Part shown: positions 1-9,815 of the stretch, piece after piece
Layout of the letters: the number at the start of each line of letters is the position of its first letter
How positions within the stretch are numbered: position 1 is the stretch's first letter
Assembly: GCA_951640195.1 (NCBI GenBank)
Contig: OX621165.1
Coordinates: forward strand, 2,480,001 to 2,544,000
Direction of reading: 5' to 3'
Origin: Porpolomopsis calyptriformis
Lineage: Eukaryota > Basidiomycota > Agaricomycetes > Agaricales > Hygrophoraceae
DNA: 64,000 nt
Position numbers and translations under genes: made by a program
The notes under the pieces: generated by a model
Database searches by the model: none
Seen by the model: only the letters and a program-made list of their open reading frames with translations
Told to the model about the DNA's origin: nothing

Positions 1-1
1 C

Positions 2-535
2 TACACTTCCAACCGATCTGCCTACCTGGAGCTTGCCATTTTTTGTGGCAAGGCGGACCTGAAACGCGTTAAAACGATCGAGATTGGTGATTGGGGCACT
101 GAGCTTCTGGGAGAAAATGTCGAGATCCTCCTCTCTGCGACTCCCAATTTGGAGACTCTCAGAGTCTCCCATATCAATGACCTTACCGACATTCTCAAAT
201 TCCTCAAAAACTCCTACCCTTTCGGATTCATGCCTTACCCATGTCCGAAACTCAAAACGCTTACCCTGACTGGTCCGTATCACCCAGTGCCCAATCCCGA
301 AATCCACCCATATAAGGCGTCCCTCGTTATGGATTGCATCAGATTCCGCGTCAAAGGGGGGGGTTCCTCACTCAAAACCGTTCAATTCAATGCCAATTCG
401 GCCCAGACCATCGATGACAAAATGATGAGCAACATGAAGGATTATGTGGAGGTCATTATTGAAGATATTCTTTCTGACTTCGAAGGGCAACGGGTTGAGC
501 ACAATTGCTCGTGTGAGAGCGATTGGCAAACATAA
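2..535 (+). CDS. F-box/LRR-type protein, C-terminal part (5' end outside window)
   Basis: The frame is open from the window edge to a TAA at 533-535, giving about 177 residues. The repeated pattern of leucines and the segment PNLETLRVSH match the end of the F-box protein at 2877-4310 (GLETLRVSH there), so the two are neighbouring paralogues. Agaricomycete F-box/LRR proteins of this type usually recruit substrates to SCF ubiquitin ligases, but the F-box end is not in the window, so that role is inferred from the paralogue. The tail is unrelated to the paralogue and ends in a Cys/Asp-rich stretch. No intron is needed in the visible part. Confidence 0.6.
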   Translation, partial: YTSNRSAYLELAIFCGKADLKRVKTIEIGDWGTELLGENVEILLSATPNLETLRVSHINDLTDILKFLKNSYPFGFMPYPCPKLKTLTLTGPYHPVPNPEIHPYKASLVMDCIRFRVKGGGSSLKTVQFNANSAQTIDDKMMSNMKDYVEVIIEDILSDFEGQRVEHNCSCESDWQT

Positions 536-2438
536 ATATGCACTTTGTTATTCTCATATGGAACCCCGCCATGCTACCCTTTGTTCTGTTGTTTATCGAT
601 AACCAAGATTTATGTGTGGCATCGGCTGGTTGTGATCGGGACACTCCAAACTTTTTGACATCGTATCTCTCAGTTCTCAGCTTATCTATGAGAACTTGGA
701 CCCGATATTAAGTTATGGATGCCTAGTAGTTCAACAGTCTGGAACGATTGCTTATTCATTTTTCATGCAAAACGGGTGCCCGTAACTGCGAGCCCTAAAG
801 CGTGACCAATGCACCAACGAGACGCGCGATGAACGCGTTTGGTTCACGGGGATGCTCTAAGAGGATAGCAGTACCGTCATAAGATAAATCGGTGGAATAT
901 AAGTGCTCATGCTCGCATTGGACTCAACAAGAAGGGCAATTTTTATCGTACATCGCGATTGCAGGTAAGAAAGGCGCTCGGATCATTTGGAACTTCGAGG
1001 CCCGGGCAAAGAGGTCGGCCGGCTGGATAGCCAACTTCTAAGTCTCGGATTTGAGTCCATCGATGACGCTTTGGTGGGGGCTTAAACTTCCGGCTGAAAT
1101 ATTCCAAGTTGGACGTTCAGTACCAAACATGTTCCGTGGGGTTGGACGTCAGCTTACCGCCTGTGGTGCCATTCGCGCCATCAGGACACAAGTGGACTGA
1201 GACCAAGCGTGAAGTTGGATGCGGCAGACCTTGGGGATTGTTAGCATTTACGCGGGACTTGTGACGGACTTGGAAGTAGGGATGATTAGGGGTGGGGGGA
1301 ACCGTAGAACGCCGATGATGGTCTTCTCGTGTCCGCCAACACGGCCTCGATGCAATCAATCGTGGCACTGTTTCGTGCAACAATGTCGCCGAGTACATTG
1401 ACATCGATTTTCGTAGACGTCTTTTATGAGTTTGACAAGCCTAGACCTGTGCGTTACATGTCGACGAAAAGTTATATTCAACTCGGAGGTGTTGTCTTGC
1501 CTCCTTAACGATACCAGCGTCGGAGAGCCGTCGAGTTTGGGTACATTCGTTCCATTTTAATCAATTTGTCTGTCCCATCGATATCGGGTTTGAGAAGAGG
1601 ATTTTGCGTCATACACGACATGACTCTATCCCAATGCCTGAGGCTTTAGGCCAGAGCTCCTTATCCTCTTCATGGCGGCGCTAAGTTTGTCTTCTGGGGC
1701 CAGGCCGACATGTGGTCCCGAATCAAATCTGCGACATTGGGCTCATCATGCCAGGGCTCATGCCAGTTGTTGAGGATGTGCAGATACAGTCGTCCAAACA
1801 GGTCCGGTGTAACCATGTTACTCTGATTACGACCTATGTAGGTGATATTCTGAGCCATCTCGCAACCTATTAAAAACAGAGTTGTCCACAGGAGATATGG
1901 ATGGAATGACGTGAATGACACCGCCTGCAAATCGGATAGCTCCAGGTGAGCATAAATCGCGTTTTGGGTGGTCAATCACTTGGGTGAATGTTTCTTTCAG
2001 TGTGCATGGCCAAGAGCATTCCTATCGCTTACGCCTCATTCCCTCGTCATGCTTCCGCAATATTGGCATCGGAAGGCTGCAGGGTACTTGCTTCTATTTC
2101 CAAGTCGTTTTTGTCACGTCTGAATCCTCAATAAATGGTGCCTTGCACACAGGGTGTGGTCACCGCTCTGGTTGCGTAATCTGTAAATTTTCAAATTGTT
2201 CACTTCGTTTAGACACCCTCTTTTCAAGGTTGGTTTCACCATTTTACCAGTGGCAAACAAAAAGGACTCACCCAAATCGATTGGTCAGGCCCACCAACTC
2301 TTTTCGCCAACCTGTGTCGCTTGAACCATAAAATTGAAGGCTAGTCAGAATTTCTGGCGTAATCCCTATGCGATCGAGTCAACCGGCGCATCAAACACAT
2401 CACTAGCTCCCATGAAGAAAGATTTGAAGATGTGCGAC
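536..2438. other. Intergenic stretch, no supported gene
   Basis: Only short frames without recognisable domains or convincing splice signals were seen. A minus-strand frame at 1670-1975 has a Trp/His-rich end but nothing that allows a call. A perfect palindrome CCTAGGGCCTAGG lies at about 2439-2451, just before the hairpin repeats. Confidence 0.5.
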
Positions 2439-2460
2439 CTAGGGCCTAGGTTGCACATCC

Positions 2461-2575
2461 TCAAATCGAGACATGGTAAAACTATGTAGTGATCGGCAAA
2501 CAATTAATTGATTATGCCCGCCAGACATAATCAGTTGATTGTTCACCGATCACTACATAGTCATGTCTCGGTTTG
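2461..2575. repeat. Inverted repeat / hairpin A
   Basis: Two arms of about 50-55 bases (2461-2516 and 2525-2575) are near-perfect reverse complements around a loop of about 8 bases. The ends read TCAAATCGAGACATG and CATGTCTCGGTTTGA. This is the structure of a small MITE or a hairpin-RNA locus. It is directly joined to hairpin B through the shared segment TCTCGGTTTGA. Confidence 0.85.
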
Positions 2576-2698
2576 AACAAAACCGTCTTCAGCAGCTTGA
2601 CACGACGGGACATAGCACGGGTTACCCATTGTTGAGGGTAGCCCGTGCCATGTCCCGTCGTAAGTTTTCAACCTGCTACGGTTTTATTCAAATCGAGA
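2566..2698. repeat. Inverted repeat / hairpin B
   Basis: The left arm (2566-2626) and right arm (2637-2698) pair with few mismatches around a loop of about 10 bases. The core of each arm is ACGACGGGACAT followed by GCACGGG. The outer end TCAAATCGAGA at 2688-2698 also occurs at 2461-2471, so the same 11-mer punctuates both hairpins. The structure ends about 180 bp before the F-box start codon at 2877. Confidence 0.85.
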
Positions 2699-2876
2699 TA
2701 GTGTGCCTTGGCCAATGCCATGATGCGCGTCAGGGATCCCATGGCCAGGTAGGTCAGCCATCAATTTATTATTTAAACTCGCAAACCTCACGAATATGTC
2801 CCTTCCTTATGTACAGCCCCAGAACAACCTCTATCCAACTTCAAGAAAACACTTTCTCAACATCAATCATCATACC

Positions 2877-4310
2877 ATGTCGACCTCTCAGACTGATGGC
2901 GAACGCGAAGGCATAGGTTGCGAACAACCCGAGAGCACAGGCGATACTTCTCCACATTCCCCACCCTCTTCAATTCTGCCCCCATCCGCAACCTCGCCCA
3001 CGTCACTCATCGGCGCGGTTCCCTTAAAAGTACTACGTACGATATTCCAAATCCACAATGATATGATTGGCCCAGAAGTCACAGTGTCTCTGTGGGCTGC
3101 TCCTAAACTGCTTGTCGTCGGACAGGTCTGCCGATCCTGGCGCAACCTGGCCTTGTCATCGCCGCTTCTCTGGACGTATATCGATATACGCAAGCCACAG
3201 CTTGCTCGAGAATTTCTGTCCCGTTCGAACAGCAAGCCACTTTGGCTGTGCGCACCGGCAATGGACTATCCTTTTTGTAAAGAGACACCCGACCTCTCCA
3301 TGGTATATGGGAATTATCCCCCCTCCTTTCAGGAAACCTTCCGCAACCACACCAGCTGTATCCAAATCATTCACCTCAAGCTCAGACCAATGGGGTTGGA
3401 GCTGGTGTGCTCCCTGGCACCATTTCCAAGGCTTACCGACATGCTCATCAAGAATGCTCACACCAACTACTTTGATTGGAGGGCGTCATTCTTGATTTCC
3501 ATGTCCAGATATCTATTTGTCGGGTATGACGCGTTAAGCAAGTTTTCGTGGTTCGCCAATGACTCCATGAACATAGTCCCGGAGGAGTTGGTTGTTGACA
3601 TGTCTGACTTGCTCCAGTGTCTCGCTCACTCCCCTCAATTGAAGTGTCTCGACTTGAGTGGCATACGTGTATTGTCACGAAAAGGTGTCGACTACCCGGT
3701 GATTCCGTTGCCCAACCTTCGACAACTCTATATTGAAGATTACTACTCCGCTACCATCATGCATCTAATATCCCGACTTTCCACTTCACCATCGACACTC
3801 CGCCTATTCCAAAATATCGACTCAACCAGTCTTCGACCCTTACTTCTCAGTCCAACGCAGTTCCCAAATCTGCAGATTGACGAAACTGTTACACTCCAAC
3901 TTGGCCCCTTTTCCTTGATGCTGATAAAAGAGGCCCGTTGTCCATGGGCTTCCGCTTGGGAAGGCAGGCTACAATTATATCTCCAATATCTCTCCGAAGG
4001 AACTGCTTGCAGGAACTTCCCCGATATCCTCCACAGCCTCAAGCTTGCGTCCATCAAAACCATTGAGATTGACGGGGGTGTTGTTGACTTTATGACGGAA
4101 TCCGATATACGAAATCTCCTCCTCGCCTCTCCTGGTTTAGAGACTCTCAGAGTTTCCCACACCGAGGATATCTACAAAGTCTTCAATGCTCTTGGACATC
4201 GGTACCCCGATGCGCCAAAAGGCCCATGTCCCATGTTAAACACATTCTCTTTGGGTGGACGCGGGGCCAAGTTTGTCAAACCTGATCCCTCCGTAAAAGT
4301 TACCCTCTGA
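2877..4310 (+). CDS. F-box/leucine-rich protein
   Basis: A single exon encodes about 477 residues from the ATG at 2877. An in-frame ATG at 2796 exists, but 2877 has the better context and gives the usual Ser/Thr/Pro-rich lead. After that lead (residues 1-45) comes an F-box-like segment at about residues 45-105, with PLKVLRTIFQIH, VCRSWRNLALSSPLLW and YIDI, the layout typical of agaricomycete F-box proteins. Irregular leucine-rich segments fill the rest. By family knowledge such proteins are substrate receptors of SCF ubiquitin ligases; the substrate is unknown. The end of the protein resembles the partial gene at 2-535, so this is a local duplication. Two hairpin repeats sit in the upstream region. 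Confidence 0.85.
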   Translation: MSTSQTDGEREGIGCEQPESTGDTSPHSPPSSILPPSATSPTSLIGAVPLKVLRTIFQIHNDMIGPEVTVSLWAAPKLLVVGQVCRSWRNLALSSPLLWTYIDIRKPQLAREFLSRSNSKPLWLCAPAMDYPFCKETPDLSMVYGNYPPSFQETFRNHTSCIQIIHLKLRPMGLELVCSLAPFPRLTDMLIKNAHTNYFDWRASFLISMSRYLFVGYDALSKFSWFANDSMNIVPEELVVDMSDLLQCLAHSPQLKCLDLSGIRVLSRKGVDYPVIPLPNLRQLYIEDYYSATIMHLISRLSTSPSTLRLFQNIDSTSLRPLLLSPTQFPNLQIDETVTLQLGPFSLMLIKEARCPWASAWEGRLQLYLQYLSEGTACRNFPDILHSLKLASIKTIEIDGGVVDFMTESDIRNLLLASPGLETLRVSHTEDIYKVFNALGHRYPDAPKGPCPMLNTFSLGGRGAKFVKPDPSVKVTL

Positions 4311-4549
4311 TCAAGCCTGCGCCGAACCCAAGCTGCCTCATCAAGACTATTCACTTTATTTTTTGTTTCTTTGTATTTTTTTTTGTGCTCTAGACTTCTA
4401 ATATAACCGCCAGAAAAAAGCGCCGACTGCGTCGGCAGGTACCTTGCTTAGCATAGGTTATTTATATCATCAATTGATACGAAGTGTACATTTATGGTAC
4501 GAAAAAAAGGGATCGAGAAGTGAGAAGGAAAAAAAAAACTATGTAGATT

Positions 4550-4677
4550 CAGCTGGAGACGGGTGTGGATGAAAAGGGGGACGCAAGGTACAAGGGTGGG
4601 AAGTGGTTCACGCTCGGTGTACCGTTCCCTCCCTCGTACCGTGTGTCCCCCTTTTCATCCACACCCATCTCCAGCTG
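4550..4677. repeat. Inverted repeat / hairpin C
   Basis: Arms 4550-4602 and 4625-4677 (53 bases each) are reverse complements with about six mismatches. The ends are CAGCTGGAGA and TCTCCAGCTG, with a 22-base loop. No clear target duplication is visible. The rest of 4311-5003 (3' flank of the F-box gene and 5' flank of the desaturase) has a short direct repeat, TTTTTCAGCGGAGATTGCT, at about 4747-4790 and nothing else recognisable. Confidence 0.85.
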
Positions 4678-5003
4678 GATATCAGTGATTGCATTGAGCA
4701 TAAATCAGCGATCTGGCTGCTGACTTGAATTAGTGCATGATCACTATTTTTCAGCGGAGATTGCTCACTGTTTTTCAGCGGAGATTGCTGATTTCAAGCA
4801 GATGGATTTTATACTACTTGTCCTCATTAAACGCAGTCCTGGCGATACCGGGTTTTCTGTATGATACCCCACCTTCCTTGAGTAAGCATGCATCTGATGA
4901 CATTTTCCAGACAGACGTTAGGTCAACGAAGCCTCAACGAAGCCTTGCCCGCGTATCCAATCGGAGATTGGACCTAACGGATGGGACCGAGACTACAAAC
5001 GCG

Positions 5004-6472
5004 ATGTCCAGAATGTCAAACCATCTGGACCCAGCACCAAAAGTCGCTGAAAACATTGGTTTGTGACCCCCTGAAAGGACCGTTCGTATTTCTGAGTCAG
5101 CTACAGATTTCAGCTACTTTGGCGGTGCCGAGTCATTGTGGGAGGGTAGGAGATCTCCTCGCCGTACGGTCGTAAACAGTCCTACCGCTCAAGATGATGG
5201 CAAAGGTTATCCGGCCCCCCCTCAAGATCCCTCAGAGTTCCTATGGTTGATGACGGAAGAACCTCATCATTCGAGGAGACAGGCGATCTTGAAGGCTCAT
5301 CCTGAGGTGAGTTTACTCGTTTCACTCTATTATCTGAAACCGAAATATCGCTGAAAGGTTGTAAAACTTATGGGATGCGAACCCTTAACGAAATGGCTTG
5401 TTCTTGGCGTCGTCCTTCTTCAACTGTCGATTGCCTTCCACCTTCGGTACACCCGTCCCACATCTCCATGGTTTATATTCTGTGCATATGCAGTTGGAGG
5501 AACTGCCAACCACAACTTATTCCTTGCCATTCACGAGATAACGCACAATCTTGCATTCAAAGGTGTCAGCGCCAACAAAGCCCTCGCTATTTTTGCTAAT
5601 TTACCTATCGGCATACCCTATTCGGCGGCATTCAAGGTACGCGTATAGAGAACCAGCTGGTCACCATAAGCTGAACCCGGGGGACAGAGATACCACATAG
5701 AACACCATAAACATCTTGGCGAAGATGGGATTGACACTGACCTGCCAACCCATCTGGAGTTACTATGCCTCAACAACGTCCTCGGCAAAACTTTTTTCGC
5801 GTGTGTCCATTCCCAAAGTTCGTCCAAACCAACCTAACGTGAATCACACAGAACGTTCCAAATCGTCTTTTACGCCCTCCGGCCAGGTTTCGTGCGAACC
5901 CAGACGGTTACCAAATGGCACGCATACAACCTTGTCGTTCAACTGACATTCGACTTTTTCCTTTTCAAATCATTCGGACTCGGACCTCTGATCTATCTGC
6001 TCATGTCCAGCTTTTTCGCTGGCAGTTTACACCCCTGTGCCGGCCACTTTATCGCCGAGCACTATCTCTGGGACGGACTGGAACAAGAGACATACAGCTA
6101 CTACGGCTGTTTGAATTGGCTGGCTTACAATGTCCGAGTCCTTTTCTCTCATGATTTATCTTTTCAAACCCCCCGGTTTCAATTCAGGTCGGATACCACA
6201 ACGAGCATCATGACTTTCCTTCAGTCGCATGGACGCGCCTCCCAGCCCTCCACGCCCTCGCTCCAGAATTCTACGAGACACTCCCATCGCACCCGTCCTG
6301 GCCTATGGTCATTGTCAATTTTATCAGAGATGGGGAGGTAGGGTTATTTGCTAGGGCAAAACGGCTCGGGAAAGGAAGCAAGGGCCTTGCGGTTCCTGTT
6401 CGCCAATTTGCGGAAGCGGGCAAGAGGAATATTGGCGACAGTCTTAAAGCGGAAGGAGAAACGGAAGGATAA
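5004..6472 (+). CDS. Sphingolipid delta-4 desaturase (dihydroceramide desaturase)
   Basis: This ER membrane di-iron enzyme places the delta-4 double bond in the dihydroceramide long-chain base. The three histidine boxes are visible: HEITHN, HIEHHKHLG and GYHNEHHDFP, with hydrophobic segments around them. The N-terminal motif EEPHHSRRQAIL and the block VVKLMGCEPLTKW are characteristic of this family. The exons that give an unbroken frame are 5101-5306, 5358-5636, 5688-5800, 5852-6131 and 6188-6472. The first exon is less certain: ATG 5004 to 5058 with a 42 nt intron keeps phase, while the next in-frame ATG is at 5250. The length (about 400 residues) fits fungal homologues. No gene is seen in the 328 bp after the stop, up to the transposon target site. 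Confidence 0.85.
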
Positions 6473-6800
6473 AGGGGAAGATCATAGCCATGCTTTCGGT
6501 TCTTTCTGGTCGAGGAGGGTCAGTTGCTGACTTGTAGCGATAAATTGGTATTGTAGAGGCCATGTGACTTTGTCGTTCCAGAAGACGATTTCCAACCGGA
6601 TGCCATGCAATACCAATGGCGATTATCTCCTTTTGAGCACGATAGAACTGATCGTCGGTCGAGGGAGGCTCATTTTGCCGTTCTTAAAAGAATGTTGACT
6701 CATTCAGAGAGATGGCACCTCCAACATCAGTTCCCTGAGTTTTCAGAGTCACTTTCGGTGGTAATGTTATCAGATGCTCAATTACAACTTGGGCGGCGGC

Positions 6801-6805
6801 GATTG
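6801..6805 (+). repeat. Target site duplication GATTG, left
   Basis: GATTG directly precedes the left terminal inverted repeat and recurs directly after the right one at 12728-12732. Confidence 0.75.
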
Positions 6806-6905
6806 TATGGTTGACGAGAGTGATCAGCCTATAAATTCACAGCTCGGCCAGTTTTTTAAAGCGGCAGCACAATTCGGCAGAGCGGCTGGGTCAGAGACCC
6901 CATAC
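6806..6905 (+). repeat. Left terminal inverted repeat
   Basis: This 100-base repeat matches the reverse complement of 12606-12727. It contains spaced GCGGC boxes and a small hairpin GGGTC-AGA-GACCC near its inner end. It begins TATGGTTGAC and ends CCCCATAC, so the repeat itself has short inverted ends. Confidence 0.85.
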
Positions 6906-7149
6906 ACCTCCTACTTCTCATGATCTAATTTAATAGAGCTGGCGGCAGCAAGTATTTAAGTAGTAGCGAGACTGTGTAGGTATGCCAGTTGGAATACGTT
7001 GACAGTTAGGAATGCAAGTAGAGAACAGCTTTGAGGAAACCGCAATACGCAGCGGATTTCAACGATGAAGAATCATTACTTGCTAAACAAAATATTTGAA
7101 AGTCAGATCATAAAAAAAAACGTCCGTTTTCTACTCTATAACACAAGTA

Positions 7150-9688
7150 ATGGCTGATTTCACAATGAATGGCGACAACTTGGCAGTATGCCAACGATGC
7201 AAAATCTCCTATCCGCCTGGGACGAAGCTCTATTATATGCAGGACCGAAATCCCAATAACCAAGGTAAATATCTATGTTCGGGATGTCATACTTATTATC
7301 TGGAGAAGACCGCATCCTGAGAACTCACAATAGGTGAGAATAGCTCCTTTAGTTGGGTAAAGAGTGGGGTATTCATTTTGCGCACAGCACAAACTGCAAA
7401 CCGGCATGCGGTTCAAAAATCTGTGGCTGTGGCTCAGCGAGATGGTAAAATTTATTCAGAAATGCTGATGCGCACTTACTGTTTAGCATAGGTGTATCCC
7501 ACCCTTTGCGTATCAGACACAAAGTGACTATGCCGCCACCACCAGCGCCTCCGACACCACAGGTCCAGGGGGACGCCACCGCGCTGCTGCAATGGCCGAC
7601 ACGCAACAGCAGTAGGCGTGGAAGCGGACCCAATGTTTTTACTCCGGGACAGAGACTCACGTCCCAAATAATCAATATTCCCGACTTCCTCGAACATTAT
7701 CCATCGAACGCTGGATACCAAGAAGCTCATGAACATTATCATGGGATGCGAAACTTCTTTGCCTGCCAAGCGTATTCCTTGGGTAACGTGGAGTTGGTAG
7801 TCGTGAAGGTCGTCATGAAATGTTTAAAGCCTGCACATAAAAACCCAATGATCGTCTCGGTAAGTTCAGTAATAGTGGTCTAGGATCAAGCTGGCGACAC
7901 TTACCAGAACATATCAGAAACGATTAACAACGTTCCTGTACATATTGGAATAGGTGGTCTCAAAGTCGTCGCATTCATGACGCTTCATCCGCTGTTCCTG
8001 AAGTGGTCGAAGGGTGTCGCGCTTGACATAGATCAGCTTCATCTGCGTGATAAAGATTGGGTAGAAATGTTACCAATACCAGGGGTTCCAGATGTGGATG
8101 CAATTGCATCCAGATTTTTCGTAGCCAGAGGGAAAGGAAAGCAAGTGCAGTTTCATGCTGGTAGAGGCACAGAGATTTCACTTGAGCTGCCGATGGAGAT
8201 ATTTCGAGAAATCAACGAAAGACTGGATGCGGAAGAATTTGGAGACTCTGAGATTTCAAGGCTGGTCTGTATCGTGCATTGCATTCTGTTTGAGCCCTGA
8301 CACGATTCCGTCTTATAGTTGATGCCAGGTGCACGGAAACATACTGGAGCAAAGGTCGTTGATAAAGAAGCCAATGAAGATTCACACGCGCAACAAACAA
8401 TTGGAAGGAAACGTATACATTCAGAGGTGCACATAATACCATTCGGATTTTCAGCTTTCAGAACGCTGACATATTTCCTGCTAGAGTACTACCTGTACCC
8501 CGCCTTCAAAACGCCAACCCACCAATACAGTCCATGAGTCTCCAGAGCACGATGCAGTTCTACGTGCCCTTCAAGCTCAAAGGGCACCTTCAAAAAGATG
8601 TGTTCAATCTCTTCGTGAGTTTTCCATTACTCCAATTCACTTTCCTAACACTATTCATCATAGTGAACACCGTGTCTATTTCTTGCGTTGTGTATCTTAC
8701 TTCCGAGACAACGTATACTGGACTCATTGCCAACCCCAAGGCATTCGATGCAAAGAGGGATAGCACCAATCCTCTTAGATTGGATCTCTTAATTGACCCA
8801 AACGCAAACGCAAAGTATGGGGGATTCAAAAAGGCGTTATTTGGCCACACGAGTCTCCCGATTTTTGGACCGTCCGCCTCCGTGTGTGTCAAACAGTGTT
8901 GGTATAAATGTCCGACTACCCAAGCGCAGCTCTTGTTCAATACTTCAATGCAATTGACCAAGCTCAGTACCGAGATCAATTGTTTTAGATGGGCTTCAGC
9001 TTTGATGACATCCGTCTATGAATTTATGGAGGCTCACGCCAGTTCCTCTCCCCTGCCGTTCACAATCCCAGAGATGCGCTTCGTCAAAACTGTGTTGGCC
9101 ATTCCTGACGATAGACAACACGGTGCATACCTAGTCAAGGAACTCATCAATGAGGCGGTTGAAGGAAAGTTCACAAAGTATATTGGTAATGGTTCAGTCA
9201 AGCCGCTCGGGCGCCTTGACGAAGATCTTCTCCATCGCGCTGAGTTTCTCGCATTCTGCCAACACGTTCAATACCTGAAAACGAAGGGGCTTGCTCTTGT
9301 TGCCGATTTTCAAGGTACGTTCATATAACTGTCAACGTGCATTTATTCATGTAACTACAGGTGGACGAAGCTTGCTGAGTGATCCTCAAATCATTACTGA
9401 ACAGTAAGTGATTACAATTTTAGCCATTTACATTTACTCATCCTTGGCTGTTCAAGTACAACCGGCCACAACTTTGCTGAAGGAAACCTCGCATCAACAA
9501 TCGCTTTGTTCCCTGCTGAGCATGCTTGCAACAAGTTTTGCGAGTTTTTCGACCTTGAACCATTTCCCAAGCCAGATAGTGATGATAGCGACGGCGGCAA
9601 CAATGGGAAGGATGCCAGCCCTCTCTTCAATCCCGATAGAGATGACGAAGGCATTGTATCAATGCAGTTCTCAACTCAAGCTGGCTAG
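7150..9688 (+). CDS. Alpha-type (MHCK/eEF2K-like) protein kinase domain protein, transposon cargo
   Basis: The C-terminal 250 residues read as an atypical alpha-kinase domain. VCVKQCWYKC holds the presumed ATP-site Lys. ALVADFQGGRSLLSDPQI is the catalytic DxQG region. GHNFAEGNLAS is followed by HACNKFCEFFDL, the Zn-binding His/Cys tail of the family. Introns that restore the frame lie at about 7861-7909, 8264-8318, 8428-8490, 8616-8669, 9315-9360 and 9403-9455. A Pro-rich linker (PPPPAPPTPQ) precedes a middle region of unknown function. The first segment, 7150-7320, has CQRC...CSGC, a zinc-ribbon-like pair, but ends in an in-frame TGA with no usable donor before it. The true start is therefore uncertain, and this segment may be a separate 56-residue frame or mark a damaged 5' end. 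Confidence 0.65.
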
Positions 9689-9815
9689 TTAGGGTATTTT
9701 GAATACACCACGCTCGTTACATGTTCATACGAATGGTTATCGTACCATGTCCACTCATTACTTACCAGTATTAGCCAATTTAATTTAATCGTTTTGTATG
9801 TTTAAACCTGAGAAT

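Noticed and set aside
8534..8669. Kinase exon read as MSLQSTMQFYVPFKLKG
   Set aside because: The frame that joins correctly to the flanking exons is the alternative one (HESPEHDAVLRALQAQR); the first frame would run through an intron.
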